DNA of 64,000 nt, from contig NOWV01000146.1 in NCBI GenBank assembly GCA_003344405.1, positions 62,001 to 126,000 on the forward strand, in the 5' to 3' direction. The notes below the pieces were generated by a model that ran no database searches, was not told the DNA's origin, and saw only the letters and a list, made by a program, of their open reading frames with translations. This DNA comes from Trichoplax sp. H2. Lineage: Eukaryota > Placozoa > Uniplacotomia > Trichoplacea. The position numbers and the translations under genes were made by a program. Shown piece by piece: positions 11,830 through 40,700 of the stretch (position 1 is the stretch's first letter; each line of letters begins with the position of its first letter).

Positions 11830-14800
11830 TTAAGATTCAATGTCTTCAACCAATGCTTGCACCTGAGCACAAAAAGTGAATAAAAGTCAACCTAACTGAT
11901 AGCAATGACGTCGTCAACAGTCTCAAATACAGTCATGATAAATCACCGATATACGCGTATTATCTTCCTATTTTTATACTTACTAAGGCATCACTAGATA
12001 TTTCTCGCCCTAATATATCTAAGCAAATAAAGAATAGGCATTGACATAAAAGTGGCTGCCAACTTAATAAAATGGTTATTATCAAGATCCAAAGTTATAT
12101 TCAACAGTCATCTATATCAGGTACCCAGAGTAAATTTACCTTCAACCATTAACTTAGGCATTTTTCCTCCTCCATAAGCTAATGCTTTACGACGATAATT
12201 CTCACCACTAACACTAAGAAGTACGTTAAAAAATTATAAAAGTTTATTACAATGTCGATCCTGCGATCGGAGAGATTAGCCGATTAGCTAGCAACAAATC
12301 CACCCGACGTACTATTCAATATAATACCTCGAAAATGGATTCTCCTTGAAACATTCTGTCCATATCATAGAAGCAATTGCTCGGCTCCAAATGTAAGAGT
12401 AATACCTTGCTCCATAATGGCCAAAATGCCCAAATCGTAAATGTGGAGCCTACAAATTACATTCCAAATAGTGTTTAAATTTGCAATGCTTTTGTCTCAG
12501 TTAGCTAACGATCAATTCATAAACCCAAGCGCTCTTACCGCTCCTTTGACGTAAGGAATCGCAGAGTACTCTTCAAGAATTTCGTTCACTATGTTATTTA
12601 TATTCTATAATGTGCGTAACACGATCATAATATGCATAAAATTACAAGAGGAACTAATTTATGAGTTACTGTATGTCGAGCTTACTCCATCTGATGGATA
12701 ATGACAATGCAGTGTCAGGTCGATTATAGCTAAGTTCAGATGATGTTGTAAATCCTGTTAAATCGTATAATTGATCAAAATCGAATCGTTAGTAAAAATA
12801 AGATCGAGATACTACGTAGAAATATAACATCTCTAAGTAAAATGGCTAGGCGTATAGTACTTAGATAATTATGATTACCAGCGCAGTAAAACATTTTTGC
12901 TCGGCGATATAATCCTTAATGACATTATCAGGCAACATCTATTCGTTTTGGCATTTACATTTCGAATATCAATATAACGTGAATAAAACGAATGTTTTTT
13001 ACGGATAGACTAAGAAATAAGATATGCGTAAAGTACCATTCCTGTTTCATGATGTCGTCCAATTGCTGCTAAAACCTAGGATATACAAACATAAAGTGTG
13101 CTAATATATTAATATGGCTAAATAAACTAAAGTATTGCCATTAGTTACCCTATGATCAGAGGCAAAACGCTCCATTAATACCGATGGAACTTCTGCAAAA
13201 TCTATAGCGCAGCGAGTGCCTGTCAGCATAAAAATTTGTAAAATAACAGCTTCAAAGCAAGGCAATGATCTAATAAAGGCCAACAAGGAAGAGAATTGCT
13301 GTACCGGTAACATGTTGATATTTTGTTCTCGCGAACATTGCTGCCAATTGCAATATAATAAAAGAGGAAAATAATTAGCTACATTCTATTACATCTTACA
13401 GAAATCTTATTTCGATAAATAACTCAGAAAAGCTTACAGTGCATTGCGTGTCCCATTTCATGGAATAAATTCGACATGGACTGCATACATAGAGACAAAA
13501 CCTGATCAAAACTGAAGTAACTCATTTCCTATAACATCCAATATCACGATTAGATTTCAAAATTTCTTACCGAATAGTTAAGAAAGCTTGGTGTTGAAGT
13601 GCTCGGAGGTCTAGATTAAATAACCACATATGCCAGCAGAAAAATACTTATTCTAGTATTGTGCTTTATAATTTAAAGGTACACTGATTGATTAGCTTTG
13701 AATAACAGAAAAACTTACGCAAAGTTGCAAGACAAAACAGCAACAGGTAGCTAAAAACATTAACAATTTGATCTAATTTAATCATCCAATTAATAGTTCA
13801 AAACTATCGTCACAGCTTATTCTTACCTGATATGATCCATCTTCTAGTAACTTTCCTCCAGAAATAGTATGATGTGAATCCTGTATAATGTTAACCAAGA
13901 ACGTTAAAATTGTCCTTATGTTCGAGCATAATATCATTTAGTAACTTACCGAAGACGAAAACTTCTTGTAGCGTGCGTATAAATCGCAATATAAATACCC
14001 TAAAACATCACCGTCTCCATCGTAGACGCCCTTCATGGGTAAAGGAAATTAGTTATATTTACTATTTTTCCTTACAAATCACAGATAAAGCACCAATTAC
14101 GGAGCACTTAAAAAGAATTACCAGTTTAACAATCTTGTCGGCCCACAGCTATTAACAGATATCCAAAAAGTACATGCTCGGTAAATTTAAATTGTCATTT
14201 CAAACTATAAAATTATCAAAAGAGTACATTCTATTTAAAAATTTTATATACCTCATTTCGGCCACATGGCACTGGTACCAATGACACATTGTAAATTTTC
14301 TTGAACAATGTATTTAGTCCCTTTACCAAACAAGAGAATATAAATAGACGCAACGGGATGGGAGTAAAAAACAATATAATATTTATTTAGGATACTGGAG
14401 TACCTCCATGCAAGTGCCAACCGAAAAATATTCGGATACTGAACCACCTCCTGCTGGAAGTCTATTGAGAAATAACGAGTACTGCATGAATATTCATTAT
14501 TACTATAGCTGTATAGTTGAAAATGTATATTCACCTAATTTTTTTATTTGCTAAAGCAAAATGGTTTACATCCCAAGGTTTAATATCCTATAAGTGTAAG
14601 GGTTGCAAGATCTTTCAAATTAGTAAAATTCTATATAGTTCTGATATTTTACTAATTTCGTTTTCTGTAGAATTTAATATTGAAATCCAAGAGCCCACCT
14701 TGGCTAGAGGATATTCCAATTGCTTCATTCTGTAATCAATATTTAAAAAAAGTTATGCAATACATTAGTACTGCAATATAAGTGAATAAAGGAAAACTTA

Positions 14801-17381
14801 ATGCTCTTAAGATATTCGAACACAGTATACAACGTAGAACAGTAACAAATTATAGATAATCTTACATCACAAAGTCAAAATTATCCACAAATAAATTTGT
14901 ATAAGGTAAAATTTGTACATTATAGAAAGATATTTAAATAATACCTTAACATGTCCTCAAGTTCCTTTTCTACTCTATAAAGGAATAGGCAATTAAGATT
15001 AGAATATGAACCGCAGTAACAAAAGCTCATAATGATGAATTACTGCAACGTTACACAAATTCTAAATTCGTTAAATTACATATTCACATTACCTATGTTT
15101 AACTGCATTTGCAGCCGACTTTAAGAAATTTAACGCGTTTTCTAATAAATTTCAATTATAATTGAAATATAATCCTCTCAGTCATGCATAGAATTGTGTT
15201 AGCCAATACTCTGGTTAAAGAATAAATGTGACTCTCACCAGGTGTTTGAACCATAGTATCAAGAAGGATTTGATGTGCAAACGATTTAAAACTAATATGT
15301 ACAACAGAAATATATAAACGAATAATTATGGTAGGCATGAAGTAAGAATTATAGAAATTTAGCTTTATGTATTCATTGAATGATTCTAATCCAACCAACC
15401 CTGCAAGTTGCGACATATTCTGTCTGACTTTTAACAGGGACTTTAAGGTATCATCTTGCCGATAATTAAAGCTATTATAAGCTCTATAGGCGAACTCTCT
15501 TAACTGTAGTTAAAGTAGTTCCAATCAGCCAGTTACGAAATAATACTGTACTCGGACGCAATGGATACTAATAAGAAATGTATAAACTTACATCTTCTTG
15601 TGGGCTATCATGATAGGTATATGTAACTTCAACATAATTGGAAATACTTCTAAAACTGTTAGAACAAAAATAGAATAAATTCACAAAGCAAGTTAAGCAA
15701 GCTGGATAAGGTTTAACACAGATACAGTGCAATGATGAGATTGTAGCAATTCTGCATTAATAATACTTTCGCGTCAAATTTAGTTTTCTTTGCCACTAGT
15801 ATACGTACAGTATATAGCATGTGCGTTAACATAACCGATACATTTATATATACCTGTTGATTAAATGTTTCGGACACCGATCTGCAGATACTAAAGTTGG
15901 TGCTACAGAAAATAATATTCAATTATACTATCAGCTGGAATGATTAAATTATTTACCGATAAAACAATAAATTTGAGAAGATAGATTATTCTCACCATGA
16001 CACTGTTGAATAAACTGATCACATAATGAGACAATTTCCATATCTAATTTCACTTTTTTCTCTCTCTAGCAGGTACAAGACAATTAATACAAGATGTGAT
16101 ATAAGGACTACTTTGCCGTAATGGGCTATTATATTGGTAAACTTTACAACTTACTGTAGCATCGTCCAAGTGAACACCACTTTGTTCAAAATCATTTAAT
16201 AATAATCTTGCTACAATCCTAAATTGATATAATGATATATTAAATGCTAACATTAGCGTAATCATTTTAGTGCCAATTCCCGTAAGGAATTCTCTCAGCC
16301 AATGATTAACGATAAATCATAATCTTTATTAGGTTTGCTCAATGATTAATTTAGAATTGATTTTCTTCTATAAAAGCAGATCAATTTTTAAATCGCACTT
16401 TGTATCTTCTTTCATCGTATTAACAATGGTTTTATTATCGACAACTTCTTTTAAGACATTGTAAAGGCCCACATTGGTATTTAACTTTGACACTAGCGAT
16501 AGCATGGTCATGCAAGTACTTTCAGCAGCACTAACAAATGCAGGTTGAGAGTGTGACAGCCTGATAAAATTTGCCTATATACGCGTAAAATATAACAAGT
16601 TCAATTAGTTACGTGTAACGTTGTTGAATATTTATGGAAAAAACTAGCGTCAGACACCAATACAAAAGTTCCATTAGTTAAGTGTAATCTTGTTGATTAT
16701 TTACGCCAAAGAAATAGTCTCAGATACATATTTAACTTATGAGCTATGCAGTCAATCAATTTGAGGCATGTTTTAAAGTTTATTAAGCTGAGTGTATCCC
16801 TTGTAGAAGTGGGTAGTTTACTACCGAATGACTTACGAGGTCAGCAAGTAGGCATATTTCATTTGATAGCTGATCCAGAAGATCGACACTACGCCCTGAT
16901 GGAGGTTCGGTGAGGATCATCTGAACGAACCTAAAGTGTAAAGTATTACCTAATTGAAGTAATCATAGGATAGTATATCCGTAGTAATACTAGCAATATG
17001 ATACTATAATATCTTTTCCAGCTGGAAAAAATGTGTATTTATTACTTTAATTATTACATAATTAAATTAATCACAGGATAGTATATCCGTGGTAATACTA
17101 ACTAGCAATATGATCCTATAATATCTTTTCCAGCTAGAAAAAATGTGTATTTATGACTTTAATTATTACATAATTGAATTAATCATAGGATAGTATATCC
17201 GTAGTAATACTAGCAATATGATGCTATATCTTTTCCAACTGGAAAAAATGTGTATTTATTACTTTAATTATTTTCGCTATAGAATAAATAATCATCTTTA
17301 CTGTACGTTACCTCTCACATTCTTGCAACGAGTGCTTTTGCCATTTTGCAAAGTCCGACGGTCTTTGCAATTTATTAACTC
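11830..17381 (-). CDS. MIPEP: Mitochondrial intermediate peptidase, M3 metallopeptidase (5' end not found)
   Basis: Zinc endopeptidase of the mitochondrial matrix. The family removes an N-terminal octapeptide from imported proteins after the main processing protease. The active-site exon (13438-13480) encodes HEMGHAMH, and the next exon (13149-13219) has [13 protein letters not shown] with the expected third zinc ligand Glu. Other matches are [17 protein letters not shown] and [12 protein letters not shown]. Exons from the 5' side on the minus strand: 17312-17381, 16837-16930, 16399-16574, 16155-16218, 15996-16043, about 15854-15902, 15592-15655, about 15397-15503, 15239-15291, 15093-15141, 14945-14974, 14699-14729, 14535-14587, 14404-14461, 14252-14320, 13950-14031, 13827-13880, 13719-13750, 13571-13610, 13438-13480, 13149-13219, 13037-13075, 12879-12938, 12686-12729, 12539-12588, 12328-12449, 12140-12207, 11984-12018, 11830-11862. 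The exon(s) with the transit peptide and conserved GLFG region were not located. The C-terminus (ALVEDIES) is shorter than the vertebrate one. Confidence 0.93.
13438..13480 (-). other. MIPEP: MIPEP zinc-binding active-site exon
   Basis: The minus strand reads [14 protein letters not shown], the HExxH zinc motif of M3 peptidases. The two histidines bind zinc and the glutamate activates water. It is flanked by AG acceptor and GTAAG donor signals. Confidence 0.95.
16951..17275. repeat. Intronic tandem repeat, three copies of about 108-112 bp
   Basis: Three copies start near 16961, 17069 and 17181, each with AATCATAGGATAGTATATCC or a one-base variant. Each contains the inverted element CTTTTCCAGCTGGAAAA, a perfect hairpin candidate in copy 1. 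The array fills most of the intron between MIPEP exons 16837-16930 and 17312-17381. Confidence 0.9.
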
Positions 17382-19600
17382 CTAATAATCCCTAGTAACA
17401 GCACACAATGATATCAATTCTAATGGTTGAAATTGATTGAGGGTATGACATTATTTGTATACGTTTGCGATAATACGAGTTAAGCAACATTGATTCAATT
17501 GGTCCATGATTATGTTTTGCAATTTTGCAACAGTTGTAAATGGAATAAAAAAAAGAGCACAATTGCAGTTTGGATTAAGATTTTTTTATAATCTCTTTCC
17601 TTCATGTACTGTACAGTCTATTAACACATTGTATACGTCCATTTAATTGCAGCGGATTGATGATATGCTTCTCTTGTGTATTGGTGACGGGAATAGTAAA
17701 CAGACCATCTAATTTTATACATACGCATATACTGGTAGAAGCAATAAGAAACTATTTTCTCCTGCCTACGCGTCGATTGCTTCGGTATGGAAATGCGTCT
17801 ACAACTAATTCAGCGTTGAAATACGTAGGTATGCAATTTTAGCGTAAGTCAGTTTATTGGTGGATGGCCAATCAGGTCATTTTGCTGAAATTTAATAACG
17901 CAGTATTTATTCAATACTTTGCAACTGATTGGAAGCTAGATCAAACTTGGACAATTTGAGGTTCATATTTATTTGGTACCTGCATGAATTGAAGATAGCG
18001 TAGAGTACAGTAACATTTTCAGTCATTTTTAATCCTCATTGTAAGATAAAAATAAGTAGAGTATCGCATAGCATCGATCTCGGCTGATGATGACAGCTTG
18101 TGCCTCTACTGTGTACTGTATACTACGGTGTTACTGAGAGTCTCTGGCTGTCATTACCGTCATCAACTGATCTATTGACGATCGTAAAACAGAGGCATAG
18201 AGTATAGTAGGTAGCAGCACTGTCAAGTTGGTGTAAATTGTGCAATATGAAGGTTTAAAAGAGTCCATTGGAATGCAAGCTAGGATCTTTTAGTCTGCAA
18301 GCATCTTGTAGAATGTATACTCAATACAGTAGTAGATAATCCATCCATCTCAAAGCGCTTTAAAGCGTTGCAACAACGGTACAACCTACCACAAGATCAT
18401 TGGTTGTATATTGATGTGATTGATCTGGTCGATCAAAAGCCTCTGTAATCTTGGAGTATTTTCGATTCAATAATGGTGCAAAACGATGCAAGCTTGCAAT
18501 CTTGTTATATGGAAGAAATCGATTTGCAATCATGGCCAGTCTGAGAATCTTTCTTGGATCGAAGAGCTAGTCATAAGCCAGGAGGCTCAAGGAGATGAGT
18601 TAACGTGCAGAGCTCAGCCAGACACCACAACTACGTGTAGAGTGACCTGAGGTGCAGTTCACTCACAGTCTGTGCCAACCAGCTCATTTGAATGACAATG
18701 GGGGACAGAGTACAGTACAGTGCTTAAGACAAGACTCGTTGTACTATACGCTACACGAGCATCGAGCGGTCTTCTTCTAGTAGTCCGTATAGAGTATAGT
18801 ACAGTACTGTGTTGTGATAGTACGGTCAGTACTGTACTATACTGTGCAGGCTACTGATTGCGTCACGTAATCACGATTCATCCATGGCTGGACATTTTGA
18901 AATTTTGAATACAAAATACTAAATCACCCTCATGAAATTGGTTTCAAGTTCCTTATGAAACATAACTAGACTATGTTAAACTTATTTATTTGAAAGATTG
19001 AATGCATCAACAGTTGTGAAATGGCTTTAGTATAGTCGCTGTCGTGTAGTAAACGCTTGGCGCATGCCGAGATTACTGTAAACGTACACAATCGCAATAC
19101 GAAATAAAAGCGTAAGGTACGGCGTTAGCGATCTATGCAAGGGCGATCCACCTTCATAAGACATGAAAATCAGTCCAATTTGCTGAAGTAAAACCATAGC
19201 GGTTCTTGTCATAGCAATGGCTGTTTATTGTACAATACTGACTCATGAAGGACGGTATAGAGCCTCTTATGACAGTAGTATCTTGACCCAAATAGCTATT
19301 TCTGACTGTCAAAGTGTGTACAGTACACTCACTCAACACAGTACTGCATGTTGAAGTTACGTGATCATCAAGTTACCTTAATTTCACCATCATGTTTAGG
19401 TTAATGGATGACTACAAGTACATACAGTTACAATACTAGACTGATTTCTTACTGACTACATAGTGCATACTGGAGAAGTGAAAAGAGGTCATTATTGGAT
19501 TGTATCTCCACTTCTTCCAAAGTCCTAACTCCTATCCTAACAAGGAGATTTTTGCCATTAGATTCAGCGTAAAAGCTTAGAAAGACATTATTAAAAAACG
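17382..19600. other. Spacer between MIPEP and NALCN (divergent), with GTAC-rich patches
   Basis: This must hold the undetected 5' exon(s) and promoter of MIPEP on the minus strand and the distal upstream region of NALCN on the plus strand. A palindromic patch built from AGTACAGTAC/TAGTACGG elements lies at about 18,705-18,850. I could not identify an exon encoding the conserved N-terminus of MIPEP. Confidence 0.5.
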
Positions 19601-19616
19601 GTATGATAGGGGTCAC

Positions 19617-19750
19617 GTGGGTCAGTACAGTACTGTACAGTACAGTACAGTATTGTTCTCGGTAGAAGTCCACATTCAGGCTGCAGTACTGTACAGTACT
19701 GTACAGTACAGTAAAGTACAATACAATGTACTGTACTGCACAGTGCACAG
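19617..19750. repeat. GTACAGTAC/TACTGTAC palindromic microsatellite upstream of NALCN
   Basis: Two blocks of overlapping GTACAGTAC and TACTGTAC around a short unique core, so the whole can pair as a long imperfect hairpin. It lies about 200 bp before the NALCN ATG. The small open frames that cross it on both strands are products of its low complexity. Confidence 0.85.
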
Positions 19751-19942
19751 CGCAGAGTCTCGGCCAACCAATCCACAGCTCGCATTCATCCCCACATGGT
19801 CACGTGACTAGGGGGACAATAGACTGAAGATCTTTCCCTTTAACGTTAACTTTGGTTACTCGGTTTATTGGCTAGACTAGCAGAAGGATTCTAGCGAAAA
19901 TTGATTAATTAATTAACTACCTAGGTAGAAAAAGCAACAACA

Positions 19943-35711
<15,769 letters not shown>

Positions 35712-37704
35712 TGACCGATGTCTATTTGACAATTTTAAAGATTTAAAATATTGACAACTGCACTTAATACGGAGCAAACTGTAATCCTCCATGATGGGTT
35801 ATATTAACTATTTTTACCATACGAAATTAACGATATCACGAAAGACTATTTATTTATTGGTGAAATTGGATCAATAAGATTAATATTTTAGTTATATCAC
35901 CTTCAAAGAATACATTAGCCACTTTAATGATTACTATAGGATTAGTAGTGATAATTGATGTAATCAATTTTGAATGGAAATGGACAGATTTTGATACAGT
36001 TAACAATTTTCCTATTTAATACCCGACCTGTACTATATACGAAGGGCGAAAATAACACTGAATAATGCAGCACCTTCAAAAATTTTACAACCCCTGTCAA
36101 TTGTACTATTTTGATACATCTTTGCTGAACATGTTTAGTGATGCTTTATTGTAATATATTAAATTATGCTCGCAATTTCAGGATATCTATGCGTAATATG
36201 GCAGATCTGCAAGCTTTTGATGCATTAAAAATGCACGGCTTCGAAAGATTGCAAGCATAAGATGTAAACTTCTATAGTGCTCCGTTATTCGCAGAAAACG
36301 CAACTATATTTCGTTTAAAGTTTCTTTGAGCCATCTCAGTAGATCACTATCCTAACGTATAAAATACGTACGAGATACTACGTACTAGAAGTCTTTAAGA
36401 GTTTTGCGAATGACAGCATCTGAAAATACCTATCTATCTTAATGAAATGATGAAATCGTTTGTCATAAATAACATCATTTATCATGCAACTAATATTTAT
36501 ATAATTTTATTTACCGCCCTTATTAAAGATTGCTTTGATTAAGCCTAATGTGGGTTACGGTGTAGTTATGTATGTATATATATTGCTTCTGAAACAATAT
36601 ATAAATCCACGCCCTTCGTATATGTTTATACCTGCAGTAATATTAATTCAACGCCTTCCGTTGCTAATTTTGATGGTAAGGATGGAAGTTGAGCGACATT
36701 TGTATAATATAGTAAATGAATTCTTCATTTGCTTGGCAAGGAATCGTGTGACCTTAGGTTCAAAGTATTAATAATATAATTCAGGAGAATTAAGTTGCAT
36801 AAATATCTTCCGATTAGTTATTACGAATTCTACTTTGTATATACTCGTAATTCATGATAAGCGTGTCTGTTCAACCAGCTAATTTCTATCTTCAAGAAAT
36901 AGGATTCACAAATGCATAGACCACGACTTGTAAGAGTAATTATTAATTATTCATAGAGCTGTTCTAACCTTCTAGGTTGCATTCAAGTCCACAATTTAAC
37001 CCAAAACGATACATCATAGGATCTAAAGTGATTCCAGGCTATGGTACAGAAGGAAAATAATTTATCATTCAAGAGAGAATCTTCAGCTCGATATGCAGTA
37101 CAACAGTATTTAAATACTATCTCCGCGTTACATCTTTGCTTACTATAACGTAATTTTATTTTCTATAATATCACAATATCAGTTTACTAGACATTATTAT
37201 ACGGAATATAATAATGTTTCTATAAACCCTTTAATACATTCGATGTTACAGTAATAATTAAACGGTAGTAGTACAATACCACAATAACTTTACATATCAA
37301 ATTGTGGTAAAGCTACCATTATCAATACGTGTACGAGCATGTATATCGGCATCTGATATTTTGGGAAAGCATAAAATTTATGTAATAATACAAATATGTC
37401 ATCGAAGACAGAGGTTGACAGTTGTAGTAGAGATATAATCAGAGCAACAAATTGCAATATCAATTAACAGACAAGAGCAATAGCTACCCATATTATTCTA
37501 ATTCAAATTGACTGTAACTTTTAAATTTAGTCCGAAATACCGTAAGCTGTACGTAATCCGCCGTACCGACACATACAAGATAAACAATTCATATTATAAT
37601 ATTACGGCCCACCGTGCGATAGCTATAGCTTCAATGCTAAATACTGTTAATTTATTATTTATTTTTTTCAATAATATATAATATAATCAGTGATGAGTAG
37701 GTAA
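35712..37704. other. Convergent spacer between NALCN and RFX, no gene seen
   Basis: About 2 kb of AT-rich DNA that must hold the two 3' UTRs. Short open frames only; none resembles a known protein. No repeats noted. Confidence 0.6.
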
Positions 37705-40700
37705 CTACGATGACGTTGTCGAGTCACAAAACAGTGAAGTAGGCCCAGTAGGTACTTTCTCTTTATTAGAAGGATCTTTCTTAGTATGATCTGACTTTCT
37801 CTTTTGGACACGAGCTGATAAATTTTTGACAATGTCTAATAATTTCTCTGATTGCATACCAGATTTCGCCGGAAAAGCCGATGATTTATATCCTTTGCTA
37901 CTACAGGCATTGCTATTGCCTCGAGACCGACTATGATATCGTCCTTGCACTGAGCTTTTTGATGATAATGGGTCAGATGCCAATCTCGCTTTTTTGAATG
38001 ATTTATTAGTGGTGCCCCCAAAACTGTCATAGCAACAATTGCTACTATCGCGCTTAGAATAAATACTTTGGATAACGGGCAAATGCGACCATATGAAAGC
38101 ATCTTTCACGGGGTTACATTTTCGAATATCACCAAAACGATCTAAAGCCAAAACATAGTCATCTACAGAAATGCAAGGAAAGGTTTAAAAATGGCATGCA
38201 GCTAACGTCCGTTACTGTAAGCAATTAGTTTACACAGTCAATTTTACACTAATAAGTGAGTTACAACACTACTTGCAGCACGATAAAAACAACCTTTTGA
38301 TGCCTTGGTAAATTGATAGTATAAACTAGATTCCAAATCATTATACCAATAAGCTTCAATAAGGTAGAGCACATATTCATGAAATAGTGTATGAAGTAAA
38401 TGATACGATCCTAGATAGGAAATTATAATTGTCAGCCTTCAAAATTGTTCCTACTATTTAATAAAATAAAGTACAATACTATATGTTGCGTGATTTGCTG
38501 TATCATGCAAGACCTTACCAAAACTTCCAGCACTACGAAGAGTAAAATCTCGAATGACTAAGGATGATATAAAAGACCAAGTCAAAATAAATTCTTCTGC
38601 AGCTTTCTTTATTACTTTTCGATCGTTGGATTTCTATAATGTTAACCCAAAAATACGAGTATAAATAAGATGATTAAATTGTTGTAATTACTACATTTTA
38701 CGACACGACAGAAGAATTTTCTCAATATCCTACACATTTTTACCGAGAAAACACAATCATTGACAATAGCGCTTAGCCAACTGATATATTCTTCGATTGC
38801 TGCACGCTTCGATAATAAATCTTTAAATATATGCAAGTCTACATAAAATGCCATTAATCGAATAATTAGTCTACGAAATAGTAATAATCTGGTTATTGAA
38901 TTAGATATTGGCTGTTGCAACAGTAAAGCTTACTTTTTCCAATAGCTACAGCCATTATATCTGTCTTATCATGAGAATACATCCATACTGTCTCAAAAAT
39001 AACTCTTTGTTCGTCAACTATTTCCCAATCCGCTATCATACTTTCTAACACTGAAGCAGTGCCAAGTTCGTTACGAGCAGCCTAAAATAAAAAATTTAGA
39101 TCATATCGTACCTTACCGTACAGTTACTGTACCGGAACTAGTTAAAACAATAGCAGCGTTTCTATATCAACACGATGTTAGTGATACTACCAACCTGAGC
39201 CAAGTGAGCTAATGAAGTTAACCGATGTAGTGACTTGCTAAATGTATAAGCAACTAGTAGTAAAAGCCAATAAACAACGTAAGTATGTTGGGCTAAACTT
39301 GTATGCAGCCAAAAATTTAATTTACTATAGTTTAATGAATACAGGACTTTACGAACAGTCAATTTCTTCTAGACTATATATAGACAAGACAATTATGCTG
39401 ACAATCTTGACATACCGTTTGTCTTGCAATCAATTAAATATTGGGGCGCATATCCACTTAAACCGGACACAATCCAATCCTCAAGTTGATGCGCAAAATT
39501 TCTTATGGCCCGCGTCAGACTAATTTATCGAAATAAGTTAGTACGATATTTTTATAATTATCAATTAATAACACCACCGTACGGTAGAATATTTAATTTA
39601 AGCCAGCATTTCATTATTTCTTAAACCTGACGGCAATCGCATCTAACGTTCCAGGAACTAAAATATGACCAATACTCTATATAACAGTAATCGCTCATCA
39701 TTATTATTAAAGTTTTATCGTAGTAAAGTGATTACATAAAATGTTCTTACTTTATACAAAATCATATCACAAATACATATGAGATCACTTGCTGGTGGAC
39801 AGTGTAAAACATCTGTCATTTGCGGAGGCAAATCGTGCCAAAAATGAGAAATAATCTCTTGAATCTGCAGTTTTATTGCAATAAAACTTACATTAGTAAA
39901 GACGGACTACAAAAAAAATTAATCTACAGTATATTTACAGCAAAACTTGACCTGATACTAAAATACTTTTCTTGGTATCAATTACATTTATATTTTAATT
40001 TAAAAGCCGGTACGAAATATCTTACTTGTCTAAGATTGCCACACACCACGGTATCCAATAATTTATGGCAGTGCGCTCGATACAATATAAAGAAGGTTTC
40101 AATCTATAGCAAATAAGAAAGAAATTAAGATTTATAGCGACTATGAATAAATAGGATGATCTCGCTCTTACCTTATCTCGAATCTCCAAATCTGGTAAAT
40201 TTAAATCACCAGCATTAGGGAATTCAGGAAGCATAGCATCATGGCTACGTACTACATCATCTATGACAGATTTGGGCAAAACTAGTAGTCCTTCAGCCTA
40301 ATAATAAATTGATAATATTAAATACCTAAATGGAACGCTATTGTCAGTAAGGAAACTATTCGCTGCATAATATTCTATATAGATCAACTTACCGAAGGAT
40401 CATCATTTAACTGGTCGTTGAATCTGATTGACATGTATGACGTATAGATAAAGTAAGTATTACGTGACAACATGATATCATTGATATACGATAAAAGTCT
40501 TAAGTTAGATTGTTAATTTAAATATTAGACCTTGTATTGTGTTTAACACTAATTTTTCTAAAGTAGCTATGGAAATTTGATGTTGATTTCGGCCCAATTC
40601 CGTAGTAATGATATCTATGATAGCAATATAACTAGAAAATGAGTAAACTTAAATTTTGTAAGATCTTTCAGCGATATTTGACAATCCGTAAAATCTTTTG

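Noticed and set aside
19449-19811. Overlapping open frames of 64-99 codons on both strands rich in Tyr, Cys, Val and Thr
   Set aside because: They follow the GTACAGTAC repeat, which is open in several frames by composition; no conserved protein or splice context.
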